Assembly (NCBI RefSeq): GCF_010183535.1
Contig: NC_071332.1
Coordinates: forward strand, 18,848,001 to 18,912,000
DNA length: 64,000 bases
From: Caenorhabditis remanei
Taxonomy: Eukaryota > Nematoda > Chromadorea > Rhabditida > Rhabditidae
Direction of reading: 5' to 3'
Positions within the stretch are counted from its first letter, which is position 1, and the number at the start of each line of letters is the position of its first letter. The notes below the pieces were generated by a model. That model had not been told where the DNA came from, ran no database searches, and was given only the letters and a program-made list of their open reading frames with translations. The position numbers were made by a program, and so were the translations under genes. Below, one piece after another: positions 32,507 to 44,350 of the stretch.

Positions 32507-35500
32507 TTAGACATCAAAAATGTCTTTTTGCTTTTTTTCGATTTGGTCAATCAAGTTGTAGAAGTCACTATTTTCTTCACTGTTTTCATCATAAATGTCT
32601 TCTGAGTCGTCGAATTCTTTTGAATTAAGTTCCAATAACACCGATTCCAATAACTCATCGTCATCATCTGTCGCGGCTCTCTTCGATCTATCTTTTGATT
32701 TCTTCCCAGCTGAAGAGGTTTTGGGCACGTGTGTAACAGAAGCAGCTGCTGCTCTGTTAGCCGGAGTTCGAACAGATGGAGGAATAGTGGCCGGGATTTG
32801 AGTGGTCGAGTGCCCTTTGGTGTTTTCGTGCTTTGCTTCATCTTGCATCTTCTTCTTAGCAGCTATCTCTCTCGATTTCCTTCCAAATGAGTGGTACAAG
32901 TTCGAAACTTGTTTGTAGTTTAACCTTTAAGTTTAAGTATCTGATGAGAAAAGCAGTTTCCCATCTTTCTTCTGTTCACGGATCTCGGCTGCAATCAGCT
33001 TTCGATAAACTTTCAATTTTTTCTCTGATAATTCTTCGAATTTTTCCATTACAAATTTCACGACCGCTTTGTCATACTTCTTATTCACTCTTTTACTTGG
33101 TAGTGCCCAACCTTCTGGATTCGAATATGGTTCAATTCCTTTTGGGAGTTCAACTAGAGCTTCTTTTAATGAGGACGGAATTGAACTTTCTCGTAAACCT
33201 TCAATGTTTTCTGTATATCGTTCCATTGCAAAATCCAAGAGCGTTTCTCTTTCTGGCTTGATATCGTGCTTGCCAACAGACAAATGACGTTCTAAGTTTC
33301 CGTATTTTGAAAAAACGGCAGTGCACCCTTCCTCCGGGCATTCGAACACGACGGTTTCCACCGGCTTCGGGATAGGCTCCTCAACGTCTACATTCTTTTC
33401 TCCAAAAGGAATCACTGCCTCCATCTTTTTTTGTTCCTCGGCGTCATATTCTGAGCACGTTTTCGAACATTTTGCAGACTTCCAGAACGTTTCGAGATTC
33501 GGAGTCACATGTCCTCCAGATTGTTCAATGTTTAGTGTTCCTTTCGCTGCAACAAACTTCTTTGTCTCATGTACTGTTCCTTCACCAATCCATCCAAATT
33601 TTCTAGCAATCATCTTGCCATTTTTGTTGTCGAACCGGAAGTCATAAAGATTTTGAACTTCTTTGATTTCGTTTTTCCCTTCTGTAACCGTTGAGAAGTC
33701 TATTGTGCATAAGTAAGAAGACATGGCTTTTGGTATGCGCCCTTCTGTCAAGCCTAAGAACAGCTGCTCCGGGTTCTCTGCATTTTTCCCAGATGCCAAC
33801 CATGTTCTAAGCTTTGTCTTGAATTCACTAGCGGCTCGGTCAGCTGCTCCTGTAAATACGTAATGAAAAAGAAGTCAAAATGGGTTTATTCAAACCTTTT
33901 CCACCCTGCGCCTCACTAAAAGTGAAACTGGCAATATCGACCTTGGTTTTTTTGGAAATCGTTGGTAGTGAAGTGATTATTTTTGTAGAGTGGTAGCATC
34001 CTAAAGTTAAATATATTGTGTCATTGTTCTTGTTTTCTTGTCTCATACCGGCATTATCGCTCCTCAGATGAACACGCAGTATGCCCGATTTTTTGAGCTC
34101 GCCTAACACGTGTTCAAGTATGAGCAGTACTGTGATTGCGTCCTGAAAATGCTATTCATAACAGTTCATCTCAGTTTCGATAAACTCACTTGCGCCTCGT
34201 GTTTCATGATGTGGACAAAATTGTGTTGACGGAAATTCCCGTTTTCATCGATGCTCAGAACGTTTGTCACATGCACACTGATACCGCTTTTCCCATAGAA
34301 ATCTGATTGTGACTCACTAGCTTGCATTGGCATGATTTTCTGAGCCCAGTCAAGAGTCAACAATGCATCGCCTTTTTGTAACGCATCCACAATTTTCTGA
34401 CGAACATTATTTGAATGTTTATTTCGAACCTGAAAAAAATAAATGAAACTTAACTTCTTTGGCTTCAGATTCTACCTGGTGTTTCTTCAGTTCAATAACA
34501 TTTGTTTCGGCTGTTTCTATGTCGCTCAACATGACGGTCAATTCCGTTTCACATTTGATATTTTCGTCTTTGGTCTTCCGAAGGCTTTTTTCTTTTGCCT
34601 GTTTCAGCAGTTGTTCCACCGTTTTTTTTAGATCATCAAAAATATCTCTTACTGATTGACACCTTTCACAGAAGTTTTCCTTGTGATCGTGAGAAGATTT
34701 TCCTTCTTGACAACCAGATGCATACTTGGAATTACCAGAGTCGGATAATGCAAACTGAATGCAATGATCTGATATCTGTAGAACAAAGAAATGTGCTCGT
34801 AGGTAGAAATCATTAGTCTCACTTTCGACTCAAATTTAAGATGTAATTTGAAATCGGTTTGCAAATACAGCTTTGCTTCATGAAGGCGTTTGTCAAAATC
34901 CTTTTCTGTTTGAGCGTCAATATAGCCGGATGTCATCATTTTTTTCACATGCTGGGAAATCGTTTCAAAGGACTGTAAAGTTTAAGTTAAGTTGATTGTA
35001 ATTTTTAGATTCTTACGTCAAGAGCATCGCTTATAAAATAATCAACACATTCTAAAGCTTCCCTTTTGGTAGCTTTGCACTTTTCCAATATTTTGAACAA
35101 AGTGCTTCGGCTCATCAACTGTGATTCTTCATTCGCTTCCGTTTTCATTGAGATATACATCTCGACAATCTGTAATTTTATTTTCTTAAGTCCATGACTA
35201 ACTTTCAACTCACTTCAATAGCTCTAACATTTCGAAGAGAATTGGAAACATCTAGTTTGGATCCATCTGACTTTGTGAGAGTTCTTCGTCCATATGGCAA
35301 ATCAGAACGAATTAACGGGCTGAAAGTTGAAATTGATTTATTTCATATTTTTGCTAGATTGTTTTACCTGGTGATGAAGTCAATGAAAGCAACGACATTC
35401 TCTTTGACATACTTTTGCCGTATGGAAGAAGTGTACGGCGTTCGGTTCAACAAAACGCTATACTGACGTGACTTAGTATACTCGTATCGGGTTATACCAG

Positions 35501-36987
35501 GAAAATACTTCAAGATAGTGGAGTATGGCAAAATGGATGTGACTAATGACAGGAGGCTTCTTCTTTCTTTACGAGTTATGACTTTAGAATACTCAGTTAC
35601 AATGCTCTCCATCAATTCTTCGAATAAGCGCGATCTTATTGTTGTCCATCTGTTTCCATCCAAATCCAACATTAACTCGTACAGTTCTTCACTACTTCCT
35701 GGAGCTAAAAGTTCCAGTGCTTCAGTCATCACCTGCTTCATAGCAACTGCCTTTCTTCGCTTAGTTCTACGATTCAACTGAGAAAACGACTTTCGGGGTT
35801 GTATTTTTTTTAATCCGAGCGAATCCAACCATTCATAAAATTTCGAATTGCACACTTGTTTTTCATCTTTGTTGATTGGATAATAAGCCAAGCTATCTTC
35901 ATCAGTCTCATCATTTTCATCTACTTCCATCAAGTCATCCCGGCTACATGATTGTGACTCGTCCTGATACTTGGACACAGCAGAAATTAAACGTTTCGAA
36001 ACAGGTGCGTCAATCGATACTGATGTTTCCAATAAGCTGACACATTCAGCAACAGAAACAAAATCTTTATGAGGCTTGCAGAGAGCTAAAATATTTTTAA
36101 TTTGAAAATCCCTTTTTCTAAATACTTACGAGTTCCAACATGTACATGTACGTGGTGTTCTTCGAGAATCCGTTTTGCTTCGTTCCGTGATAAAAAACAA
36201 TGGCCTACTTTAGGTGTTGCTACAGTTGAATGAGGGCTGACTACTGATGGCAATCCGCACTTTAATTGATGATTTTCTTTCACTTGCCGGATGTGTTGGC
36301 CAAGATGCCAGGTGTTCCAATCGGATATTAATTCTTTCCGGTGGTGATCACAAACAATTCGGTTTCCGACTTCCTCATTAGTTACTGGGTTGTCAAAATC
36401 ATGATACTCAGCTGCACCTCTTGCTGCCATTAGATCCATTTCATTTTGAGCTTCATGCATTCTTCCTTGATAAGTACCCACCAAAGTGTTCCATCTAAAT
36501 CGAATAATGTAAAATAAATTCACTTCTAAAAGTCTGCTTACTTCACTAAATTGCCACCGCATTCAGTTGAAACTTTTGTGTAAGAATCTCTTTCAGTTTT
36601 TTCTAACTGACCCGTTCTTATTTCAGAAAAATAACAGCGAATTGATGTGGATGGTTGCGTGTTCAGCGGGGCAGAATTAGTTGGTGACGGAGTAGAAGTA
36701 GACAGTGATGTAGTAGTACTACTTTGTAGTCCACCGGGACTCTCAGTTTTTTTCTTTTTCGGAGGGACACCATCACTGGGGAAACCAAACGTACACACAA
36801 TGATCATGAAAATAAGAGAAAAATTCATGATGCAAGGTAGACAATGAACGACTGTGAGACTTTTTTCAAACTGCTGTCGTTCCTCATCCTCTTCGTCAGC
36901 TGTCGACTCAAAGGGAGAGAGAGCAATAATATCATCTTTCTTCTTTTTCACTCCTCCAGTGATTGAAGACATACACAAATTTAACAT
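32507..36987 (-). pseudogene. DDE-type transposase with C2H2 finger, interrupted near the C-terminus
   Basis: Multi-exon gene. Exons I can place include 36538-36987 (probably with one internal intron), about 36130-36496, 35364-36090, short exons at 35005-35170 and 34649-34980, 34440-34790, 34190-34430, 34050-34140, 33890-34000 and 32933-33835. Likely catalytic motifs in order: LDWAQKIMP, SDNAGCYH (formed across a splice) and EAQGGKG. Downstream is one C2H2 finger (CPEEGCTAVF...HLSVGKH). Similar proteins occur as multicopy transposon genes in many animals, but I cannot name the superfamily. Two in-frame TAA codons (near 32927 and 32933) inside a duplicated ACTTAA interrupt the frame before a K- and acid-rich tail that stays open to 32507. 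This suggests recent inactivation, unless the protein normally ends there. Confidence 0.65.
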
Positions 36988-37154
36988 GTATAATATTCTT
37001 TAGAGAACCATACATTTGTGAAAACTATCATAAAATCAAAAGAAAAATCAATGTAAATATTTTCAGACATGTACATAAACGCGCAGAAAAAACAAATACA
37101 GTTGGAAAATCTAATTTTTAAATATATTCGAAAATATACAGATATCGAAATGTT

Positions 37155-38185
37155 TCAGGAAATAGTATAGGATTTTTTGAAAATTTTTGTTTTTAAAAGA
37201 AAGATAAATTGATGTTGTCTCATGTGAACATAGTGTGGTGAAAAGGTATCCATTATAAATATTACAAAAATCAATTTTTGAAAAAAATCGAAAATTACAA
37301 AAAAATTCATATATAAAAATGAATTTTTCTCAATGTTGCGGAAGAGTTGGAAATAAAGTGTCAATACAAAAAATACTTAAAAAATGATGGGCAATTTGAT
37401 TCTGAAAGAATTTTTGAGTTATCTCAAAAAAAATTTTTTTCAGTTCCAGATATCAAAATTTTTCAGAAAACAGTATAGGATTTTTTGAAAATTTTAATTT
37501 TCAAAATACAGTTAAAGTGTTGTTCTATCATATAAACATAGTGTGGTAAAAAGGTATTCAATATAAATTTTTCCAAAATCAATTTTTCAAAAAAATCGAA
37601 AATTAGGAGAAAATTCATACCTTAAAATGAATTTTTCTCAATGATGTTAAAGAGTTGAATATAAAGTGTCAGTACAAAAAATACTCCAAAAATGATGGGC
37701 AATTTGATTCTGAAAGAATCAAAGAGTTATCTCAAAAAAAGTTTTTTTCAATTCCAGATATCGAAACTTTTCTGAAAATAGTGTAGGATTTTTTGAAAAT
37801 TTTTGTTTTTAAAATAAAGCTAAAATGATGTTGTGTCATGTAAACATAGTGTGGTAAAAAGGTATTGCCTACTTGTTCCATAAAAATTACAGTTTTTCCC
37901 AAAATTTCAGAAAAAATGGACTAATTTTGTTATATTTTGGTCAAAACTTATTTTCATGTTTTAAAATTTTGAGAAAAAACTACACTAACGATACTTATTT
38001 TATTCCAAAAATTACAGCGTTCTACGAACAAAAACGAAAAAAAAATTTTTTTGCTCTTTGAGCACCTACAGTACTACCGTAACCCGGAGCCCGAGCTCAA
38101 ATTTTTGCATATGGGCTACTCATGACCAATAGTATACGTTTTTATAAAAATCTCGCCCTAGGGCACACGTTGCTCGAGTCTTACA
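37155..38185. repeat. Right long terminal inverted repeat with an extra sub-repeat
   Basis: 37325-38185 is the inverse of the left repeat. 37155-37325 is an additional diverged sub-repeat, so the right side has three units against two on the left. Confidence 0.75.
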
Positions 38186-38923
38186 TATGGGGTTCTTATC
38201 AAGATGACCTTTCACAGAAAAAATGGGAACAAAAAAAAGAAAGTCAGGGTACGTAAACAATTTAAACGGTTCAGTTTTTGTAGTTTCACGGTTTTAATTA
38301 TTCTATATTGTATATTTTTATAGAGAAATGAACACGTATCTTGTAATTCAATAAAACAACTCTGATCTATTGCACGGAACCTTATAGTTACAAAAGTCTG
38401 ATTGTGCGCAGCGAGTATCGAGTAATGCGCCAGGGACTAGACAGGCGCGTTTCCCGTTCCAATTTTACAGTTTTTTAAATTTATTTTGCACTGGAAATTC
38501 AGACAAACACGAATAAAAGTTTTGAAAAGATTTTTTCTGCAGTTTAATTTGAAATAAATTGAAACAACTGCACGAGAAATGCGTCATTATTGTTGCTTGC
38601 GCATCGAAACTGTAGGGTCCCGTGTATTGGTTAAAAAAAATAGAAGCACGACACGAGTGTTACAAGTGCGCTCTACTGAAACCATAGAAAGTGAGCTCGA
38701 AATTGAGAAACTCTCGAAAATGAGAAACAGAGAAAAAGAGACGTGTTTCAAGGGTAAATCGATGGAGTTGTTAGAACTGTGCTGAGCTAATATGTCCTTC
38801 ACTGAAATCACCCACAAAAATCAATCAATAAGAATTATGATTTGTAGGAGTGAATCCAGTTGAAGCTTCGACGTTTCGATGACTCTGAAACCTCTACTTT
38901 TCATCAATTTCGGTATTTTTTCC
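38186..38923. other. Gene-free stretch
   Basis: No exon seen. CGAGTAATGCGCCAGGGACT near 38419 resembles a dispersed sequence also found in the Maverick end (59980-60015). 38640-38780 resembles 43870-44030. Confidence 0.45.
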
Positions 38924-40956
38924 CTAACTCACCGAGACCTCATTACTAATACTCATGTCCTTCTTCTTTATCCTTAACACTCTTTTCACCACTTCCTGAT
39001 ATTGAGACGACAAAAAATAACATAAGAAGAATTGAGGAATCGAGTTGATTGCTGATAAGACGTGAAAGAAATCAGAGAACATCAATTTAAATGTGATAAT
39101 TCTGGAAAAAGTTAAATTTTTAAAAGTTGAAACATCTACTCTGATCTACCTGTTTTGCTCGTTATAGGGAACAAATTCATCCAAATAATCTTCAAGAGAA
39201 GCAAAAAAATCAGAAATAAAAAAAAGAATCGACATAGTCAGTATCAGTTTGGTAGTAGATTTGATTGACCTGGAAAGGACATCTGGACATTTCTCAACAC
39301 AGACAGACTCACTTTTCACTCAAGCTACTCCTCGTATTCTGAATTCTCTTTGCTGCTTTTCGAATTGCCATTATCAAAGAAATAGACAACAAAAAATGAG
39401 AGATAGGTTTGAAAACCGAGATAAACCTTAGCCCCCTTGCAGTACTATAGAACAAATAGTTGGAAGCTCGTTCCTCTTTAGTATACTGTACTTCCTCCAT
39501 CGTCAAATTATCCCATCTCTCCAATCGGACAGGGAGTAGACACAAATCACTATCGGTTTTCAGATGATGAGCGTACCGGCCGATTTCTCCCCAAAAGTTG
39601 GCAAAGATAGTGAAGAAAATGGTATAATAGATGATTGTCTTCGCGGTGGATGTAGTTTCAGCAAGTTGATGAGCAATGCTACTCATGGGGTATAAGATGA
39701 GAAGGGTTCGAAAGAAAGCCAGGGTGATTGTGAGCCACGAGGCAATACTGGTGGCCACTCGGTGAAAAAAATCACGAAAAAGTTCGAGTGATGTCATAGC
39801 GAAGCTATCATAACCGAAGCAGTAATTGATACGTTGATAGTCTTTGATTTGTTTGAAATCGGAGAGAATCGAGGTTATGTTTCGGATGATGTCAGAAGAG
39901 CAGATGCCGAGGATGAGGATGAAGATGGCATTGGATCTGGAATGATCAGAAGTATATCAAGTTAGGTTGTCATAGTTTGACATCACACGGGGTTAGTGTT
40001 AGTGGTACATATCGTGAGGATGCCAAAGATCACTTTTGAAAAATCACGGTGAGATGTGCGGAAGTATGGGCGGAAGTACAGTACCATGCAGTAAGATATA
40101 CAATTTGGCATTTTTCAGTTGAAAATGACCAACTTTGAGAGAGTGATACGGTATCACTGATTGTCCCACAAAGTAAATTATGTATAAACTATACAGAACA
40201 AAGGTAGTGCTTCATTTTTGTGGTTGACAACACTTTTGTAAAGGGACTCCTTAAAAAGGTATATACCGACAAAGTAATTTCTATCTCAAATAGTCCCAGT
40301 GCAAAATAGTGCGATTTTTGAGCTGTCCCCTTAAAATGACCATAACTCTCTAGGGAGTGTTTGTACAAAAAAGTTGTCAACCACAAAAATGAAGCTCTAC
40401 CTTTATTCTGTGTGTTTTATACATTATTTACATTGTATGACAATCAGTGGTACCGTAACACCTTCTCAAAATTGGTTATTTTCAACTGATAAAGGCCAAA
40501 TTGTATATCTTACTACACGGTACTGTAAGACAAAAGTGAAATAGTTTCGACAATGTGAAACTGACGGCAAAACCAAGTTAATTAGTTGTGTTAAAGGTTT
40601 AATTACAAAAATCCGCGCGTTTTTGGGGGGAATTCAAAAAAGTTTAATTTCAAAAGTTTAACACTCTCTCCTAAAAATGCGCAGGTCTCACAGGGAAACC
40701 TAGAAAAAGAAATGGCCACTTTGGACACCATTTCCTTGGGGGCTTTCCGCGGAAAAGTTACTTTGGACGCAGCATTAACTCCTACTACAGGAAAATCTAT
40801 TACTCACCTCAACTCTTTCCTAACCAAAATCGAAAAATGAACCAAACACAATAAGAACGCCAGAATCGACAAACAGATATCAACTTTCCGTATCTTATCA
40901 GTCACAATAGTTGTAGCAATGAGAAGTGTCAATATAGTTTCATTAACTTCATTCAT
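38924..40956 (-). CDS. srw-like seven-transmembrane chemoreceptor
   Basis: Four exons (40808-40956, 39313-39936, 39150-39269, 38924-39101) in matching phase give 356 residues. Hydrophobic segments fit 7 TM helices: IFILILGICSSD (TM2), the stretch after FHRVATSIASWLTITLAFFR (TM3), TIIYYTIFFTIFANFW (TM4), PISHFLLSISLIMAIRK (TM5), LILTMSILFFISDFF (TM6) and a TM7 ending FFLCYFLSSQYQEVV. The FRTLLILYPMS segment and the C-terminal SSQYQ motif fit the srw class of nematode peptide-type GPCRs; class assignment is by pattern only. Head to head with the receptor at 41148, 191 bp apart. Intron 1 carries a palindromic MITE. Confidence 0.8.
40079..40525. mobile_element. Palindromic TA-flanked MITE, copy 1
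   Basis: CAGTACCATGCAGTAAGATA at the left faces its inverse at the right, with TA on both sides. Nearly the whole 447 bp folds back on itself. It lies in intron 1 of the minus-strand receptor. Confidence 0.8.
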
Positions 40957-41147
40957 CCTCGGTTCAAACTAGACACACTCTTCGGTTATTGAATTGGAAA
41001 AAATTATGAAACAAAATTTCTGAGAGGAGAGACTAACATATAATTTTACTACTAGACAAGATTAAAATGACATTTAGAGCAAGTGGGTGTGACCCGAGTG
41101 CACTAAAACATTTATGATTACTTTTGGATTTTTGATCAAAGTGAGAA

Positions 41148-43098
41148 ATGTCCACAGGGGAAGATAAACTGCACGAAGCTCAAAAATATGTGCTCCTTTA
41201 TCTCCCTCCATACCGACTACTGTGTATGATACTCCCCCCAATTGGAATCCTTTTCAACCTTTTCCATATCAAAGTTCTCCTCCAAAAGCAACTGCGCTCT
41301 ACCGCACTTTTCAGATTCTTATTGGCTACCAGTCTCTGTGATTTCACCTATTTATTGGTTCAATTTATTGAGGAATTCTTCATTTTTTACCTTCGAGTCA
41401 AATTTTTCAAATTGAATTCAAGATTTTGTGACGGCTACGACTCTTATGAAATGCTAGTCCTAAGACTTGCTCTAATCACAATCCGCCGTGCTTCCTCCAC
41501 TGCTATCATTCTTCTTTGCCTTGGTTTAGGAGCTTACCAAATTTCAAAATTGATATTTTCTGCGGATTTATTCCAAGACAAACCTCCTAAACACTTTGTG
41601 AAGCTATTCTCCTGGACCGCAATTTTTTCTCTAGTCTTGCAATATTTCATATTTTTCTACAGTGCTTTTATTTATGAAAACCAGGATTGCTTTGGATCAA
41701 AGCGGAAAAATATCGAGAAGCAGTACTCGTATATTTTTGTAAACAATGGAGATCTTGTTATTGGATTTTCAAGTTTAATGCTGGCTATAAACGTTATTCA
41801 TCCTATTGTCTCTGTGCTAGTTATGTATTATCTGTTGAAGTGTACAAAGAAGGCGGAGGACAGGTTTGTGTGGACATCTGGCCCAACATACAGTACCGTG
41901 CAGTGAGATATACAATTTGGTCTTTTTTCAGCTGAAAATGATTAGAGGGTGTTACGGTATAGTCCTACAAAGTAAATGTATAAACCATACAGAACAAAAG
42001 TAGAGCTTTATTTTTGCAGTTGAAAAGTTTTTTGTAATCAGGGATACCGTAATACCCTCTCAAAGTTGGTAATATTCATACTTGCAAACCGGGCCGAAAC
42101 GGGCCGACACGGGCCGGCTTGTAACTCTCTTCAAACTCAATATTCTCAGCTGATACCAACATGTAGATTTTGGCAAGTTCTATGTCTATGACCTACTACG
42201 GGCCGGATGGCAAATCGGTAATGGGCCGCGGGCCGGGCTGGAATGGCTTTTTGTTTTCACGGCCCGCGGCATATTAACGAATAGCCATCCGGCCCGTTGT
42301 TGGTTACGGACATAGAACTCGTCGAGATCTACATTTTGGTATATTTTTCAGTTCATAGAATTAAGCTTAACGCAATTTACGCGCCGGCCCGGTTTGCAAG
42401 TATGGTAATTTTCAGCTGAAAAGGCAAAATTGTATATCTTACTGCACGGTACTGTACCTACAAAAAAAGAAGTTTCCAGAACTACTATCAAAATTATTTT
42501 CTTGTGTTTACTTTTCATTTTCCTCAACTCTCTAACTGATATTTGTATGGCTCTTATCGGATATTCTTCCCTATTTTTCGATGCGCTAGTCGATGCTGAA
42601 TCTATGTACGTAAGATGCAGATTTGACGTTTCGCAACCATGAAATTTGATATTTTCAAATTGAAAAACTCAAAAGTTGCGAAATGGCCAGTAGCACAGCA
42701 GTGCGAGGCGTAAGGTCGCGGAAACGCGCTCCGTCGCACAAGGGTTGGTACGGTGCCAAATTCAAATTTCACGTTTATTTGTTTTATCTTACAATATAAA
42801 CCGCGACGCGCACGCAACGCGACTAGAAAATTTCAAATCTGCTCGTTTGAACCTTACGCCTCGCATCCCTGTGGCAAATAACTTCACAATCCTGTTTCAG
42901 AGCAATCTTCGTTGTTCTACAAGGGGTTCTGACAGGCGTTTTGACCTTGTTCACCACCTCCATCAGATGGATTCTTTGCATTTTGTTGTCTTCTGAGTAC
43001 CGAAAGTTTGCGTTGGGGAAGAATAGGAATACGGTAAGGAATATGATAAAATACTTTTTGAAAAAGAAATCGTATTGCAGGTTGGTGTTCCAAACTAA
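41148..43098 (+). CDS. srw-like seven-transmembrane receptor, divergent paralog
   Basis: Four exons (41148-41863, 42480-42605, 42901-43033, 43081-43098) in consistent phase give 330 residues. TM-like segments: LLCMILPPIGILFNLFHI, FRFLLATSLCDFTYLLVQF, a segment after IRRASSTAIILLCLGLGA, WTAIFSLVLQYFIFFYSAF, LAINVIHPIVSVLVMYYLL, IIFLCLLFIFLNSLTDI and WILCILLSSEYRKF. It shares the C-x-GYDS motif with the receptor at 38924, supporting common origin. The exon 2 donor GTACGT at 42606 is chosen because it keeps the frame of TM7; the GT four bases downstream would not. The last exon is very short (VGVPN). Introns 1 and 2 are filled with repeats. Confidence 0.72.
41891..42454. mobile_element. Palindromic TA-flanked MITE, copy 2, with nested insertion
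   Basis: CAGTACCGTGCAGTGAGATA and its inverse flanked by TA. A 328-bp foldback element (42077-42404) has inserted inside it. Located in intron 1 of the plus-strand receptor. Confidence 0.8.
42077..42404. mobile_element. GC-rich hAT-type foldback MITE
   Basis: Ends CATACTTGCAAACCGGGCC and its inverse, with 8-bp flanks GTAATATT/GTAATTTT (7 of 8 match). 328 bp, nested in another MITE. Confidence 0.75.
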
Positions 43099-44350
43099 TT
43101 GATTTACACACTTCTAATTTTTCTCAATTTATTAATTACTTTCGAGAGTTCTCAGAGTACGTTTCCAATAAAAAGTGGACGGAGCTCCAATGTTTGGTGT
43201 CTTAACTCAAATGTTATCATGAAAGTCCTAAATAAAACTTCTGTCTAATTTTCCAAAAGCTATTTACTCGCATGTCCAAAACATGTTATTAAAAGCAGAC
43301 TTGTCAAAAATCGGGCCGAGATTTTTCTTGACCGGGCCGGGCCGGGCCGAAATTCCTCTTGGCCCGGCCCGGCCCGGTCGGCCCGGATTCAAAAATGGGT
43401 ACCTATTTTTACCAATTTTTTTTTGAAATTTTTCGAAAAAAAAGAGTAAAAATGCTTAAATTATCATACATATTCCCATTTTGATTCAACTTTAAATGTT
43501 TATTCGAAAACTATACTTTTTTCAAAAAATTTCAAAAATTTTCCAAAATTTTCCAAAAAAACATCAAATTTTCAGAAATGTTTCAAAAACTGTTTCAAAA
43601 CGGGCCGAGCGGGCCGGGCCGGGCTACGGGCGGGGCCGGGCCGAGATTTTTCCTGATTTTGGCCCGGCCCGGCCCGGCCCGTGACAAGTCTGATTAAAAG
43701 CAAGAATTGAGTTTCGAAGATTAAAAATCTGGAAACTTCCCGACTCAATATTTTTCTTACTTCCAGCTGAGTCTAAACAATGATTTATAAGTGTCTAGAC
43801 TCAGACCAGTATAACAAAAAGTGAATATCGCTGACTGAGTAGCACAGGATCTGTCTGGGTTAATCGCGCTCCACTAGACTTGAAAATTTAATAGCACAAC
43901 ACGCTCCTTACAACCGCGCTCTAGCGAAATCGAAAAAATACTAGTGGGCGAAATTGAGAGCATCAGAGAAAGAGAGAAATTTAAAAAGGGCATTTTGGTA
44001 GAGCGCAGTTGTAATAGCTGTGTTTTAACGGTTTAAATTCGATGTTTTAATGTTGATATACACACTTTTAATTACTCTTAATTAACTAGTTCTGAGAGTT
44101 CTTTGAAGTTTTCGATGAAAAGTGTGCGGCGCTCCAATGTTTGCTGTCTTAAAATGAGTTTTGAAGTAAAGTCGAGGTCTCCATTTAGAATTTACAGAAA
44201 ATTGTTTTAGCATGAATAAATTGATGATGCGCAAAACAACTAAGCTAGTGACATTTGTGAATTAGACATTTTTTGACATAGACCTCGCTGACTGTGCAGG
44301 TCTAACGCTCTGTGATTTAAAAAAAACTCATTATTTCACAAAAACAAAAA
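43099..44350. other. Gene-free stretch with one complete foldback MITE
   Basis: Apart from the element at 43296-43692 I see no gene. Sequence with CGCGCTCTAGCGAAAT near 43915 and an inverse-like GGTAGAGCGCAGTTGTAA near 43999 suggests another decayed inverted-repeat element. Confidence 0.5.
43296..43692. mobile_element. GC-rich hAT-type foldback MITE, complete
   Basis: CAGACTTGTCAAAAATCGGG at the left and its inverse ending GACAAGTCTG. Perfect 8-bp target duplication ATTAAAAG at 43288-43295 and 43693-43700. The 8-bp duplication and CA ends are hAT hallmarks. Confidence 0.88.

Larger units (their letters stand above)
31537..38185 (-). mobile_element. Long-TIR DNA transposon with DDE/C2H2 transposase
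   Basis: About 6.65 kb. The ends are TGTAAGACTCGAGCA at 31537 and its inverse at 38171-38185. They are followed by long inverted repeats of roughly 0.9 kb containing GCCCATATGCAAAAATTTG and the A-rich GCTCTTTGAGCACCTACAG palindrome. I could not settle the target duplication. Between them lies one minus-strand, multi-exon gene with a D-D-E-like motif set and a C2H2 finger. Superfamily not assigned. Confidence 0.8.

Noticed and set aside
38579..38817. Open frames on both strands between the long-TIR transposon and the receptor
   Set aside because: No recognisable domains; the sequence resembles a decayed repeat also seen near 43900-44030.
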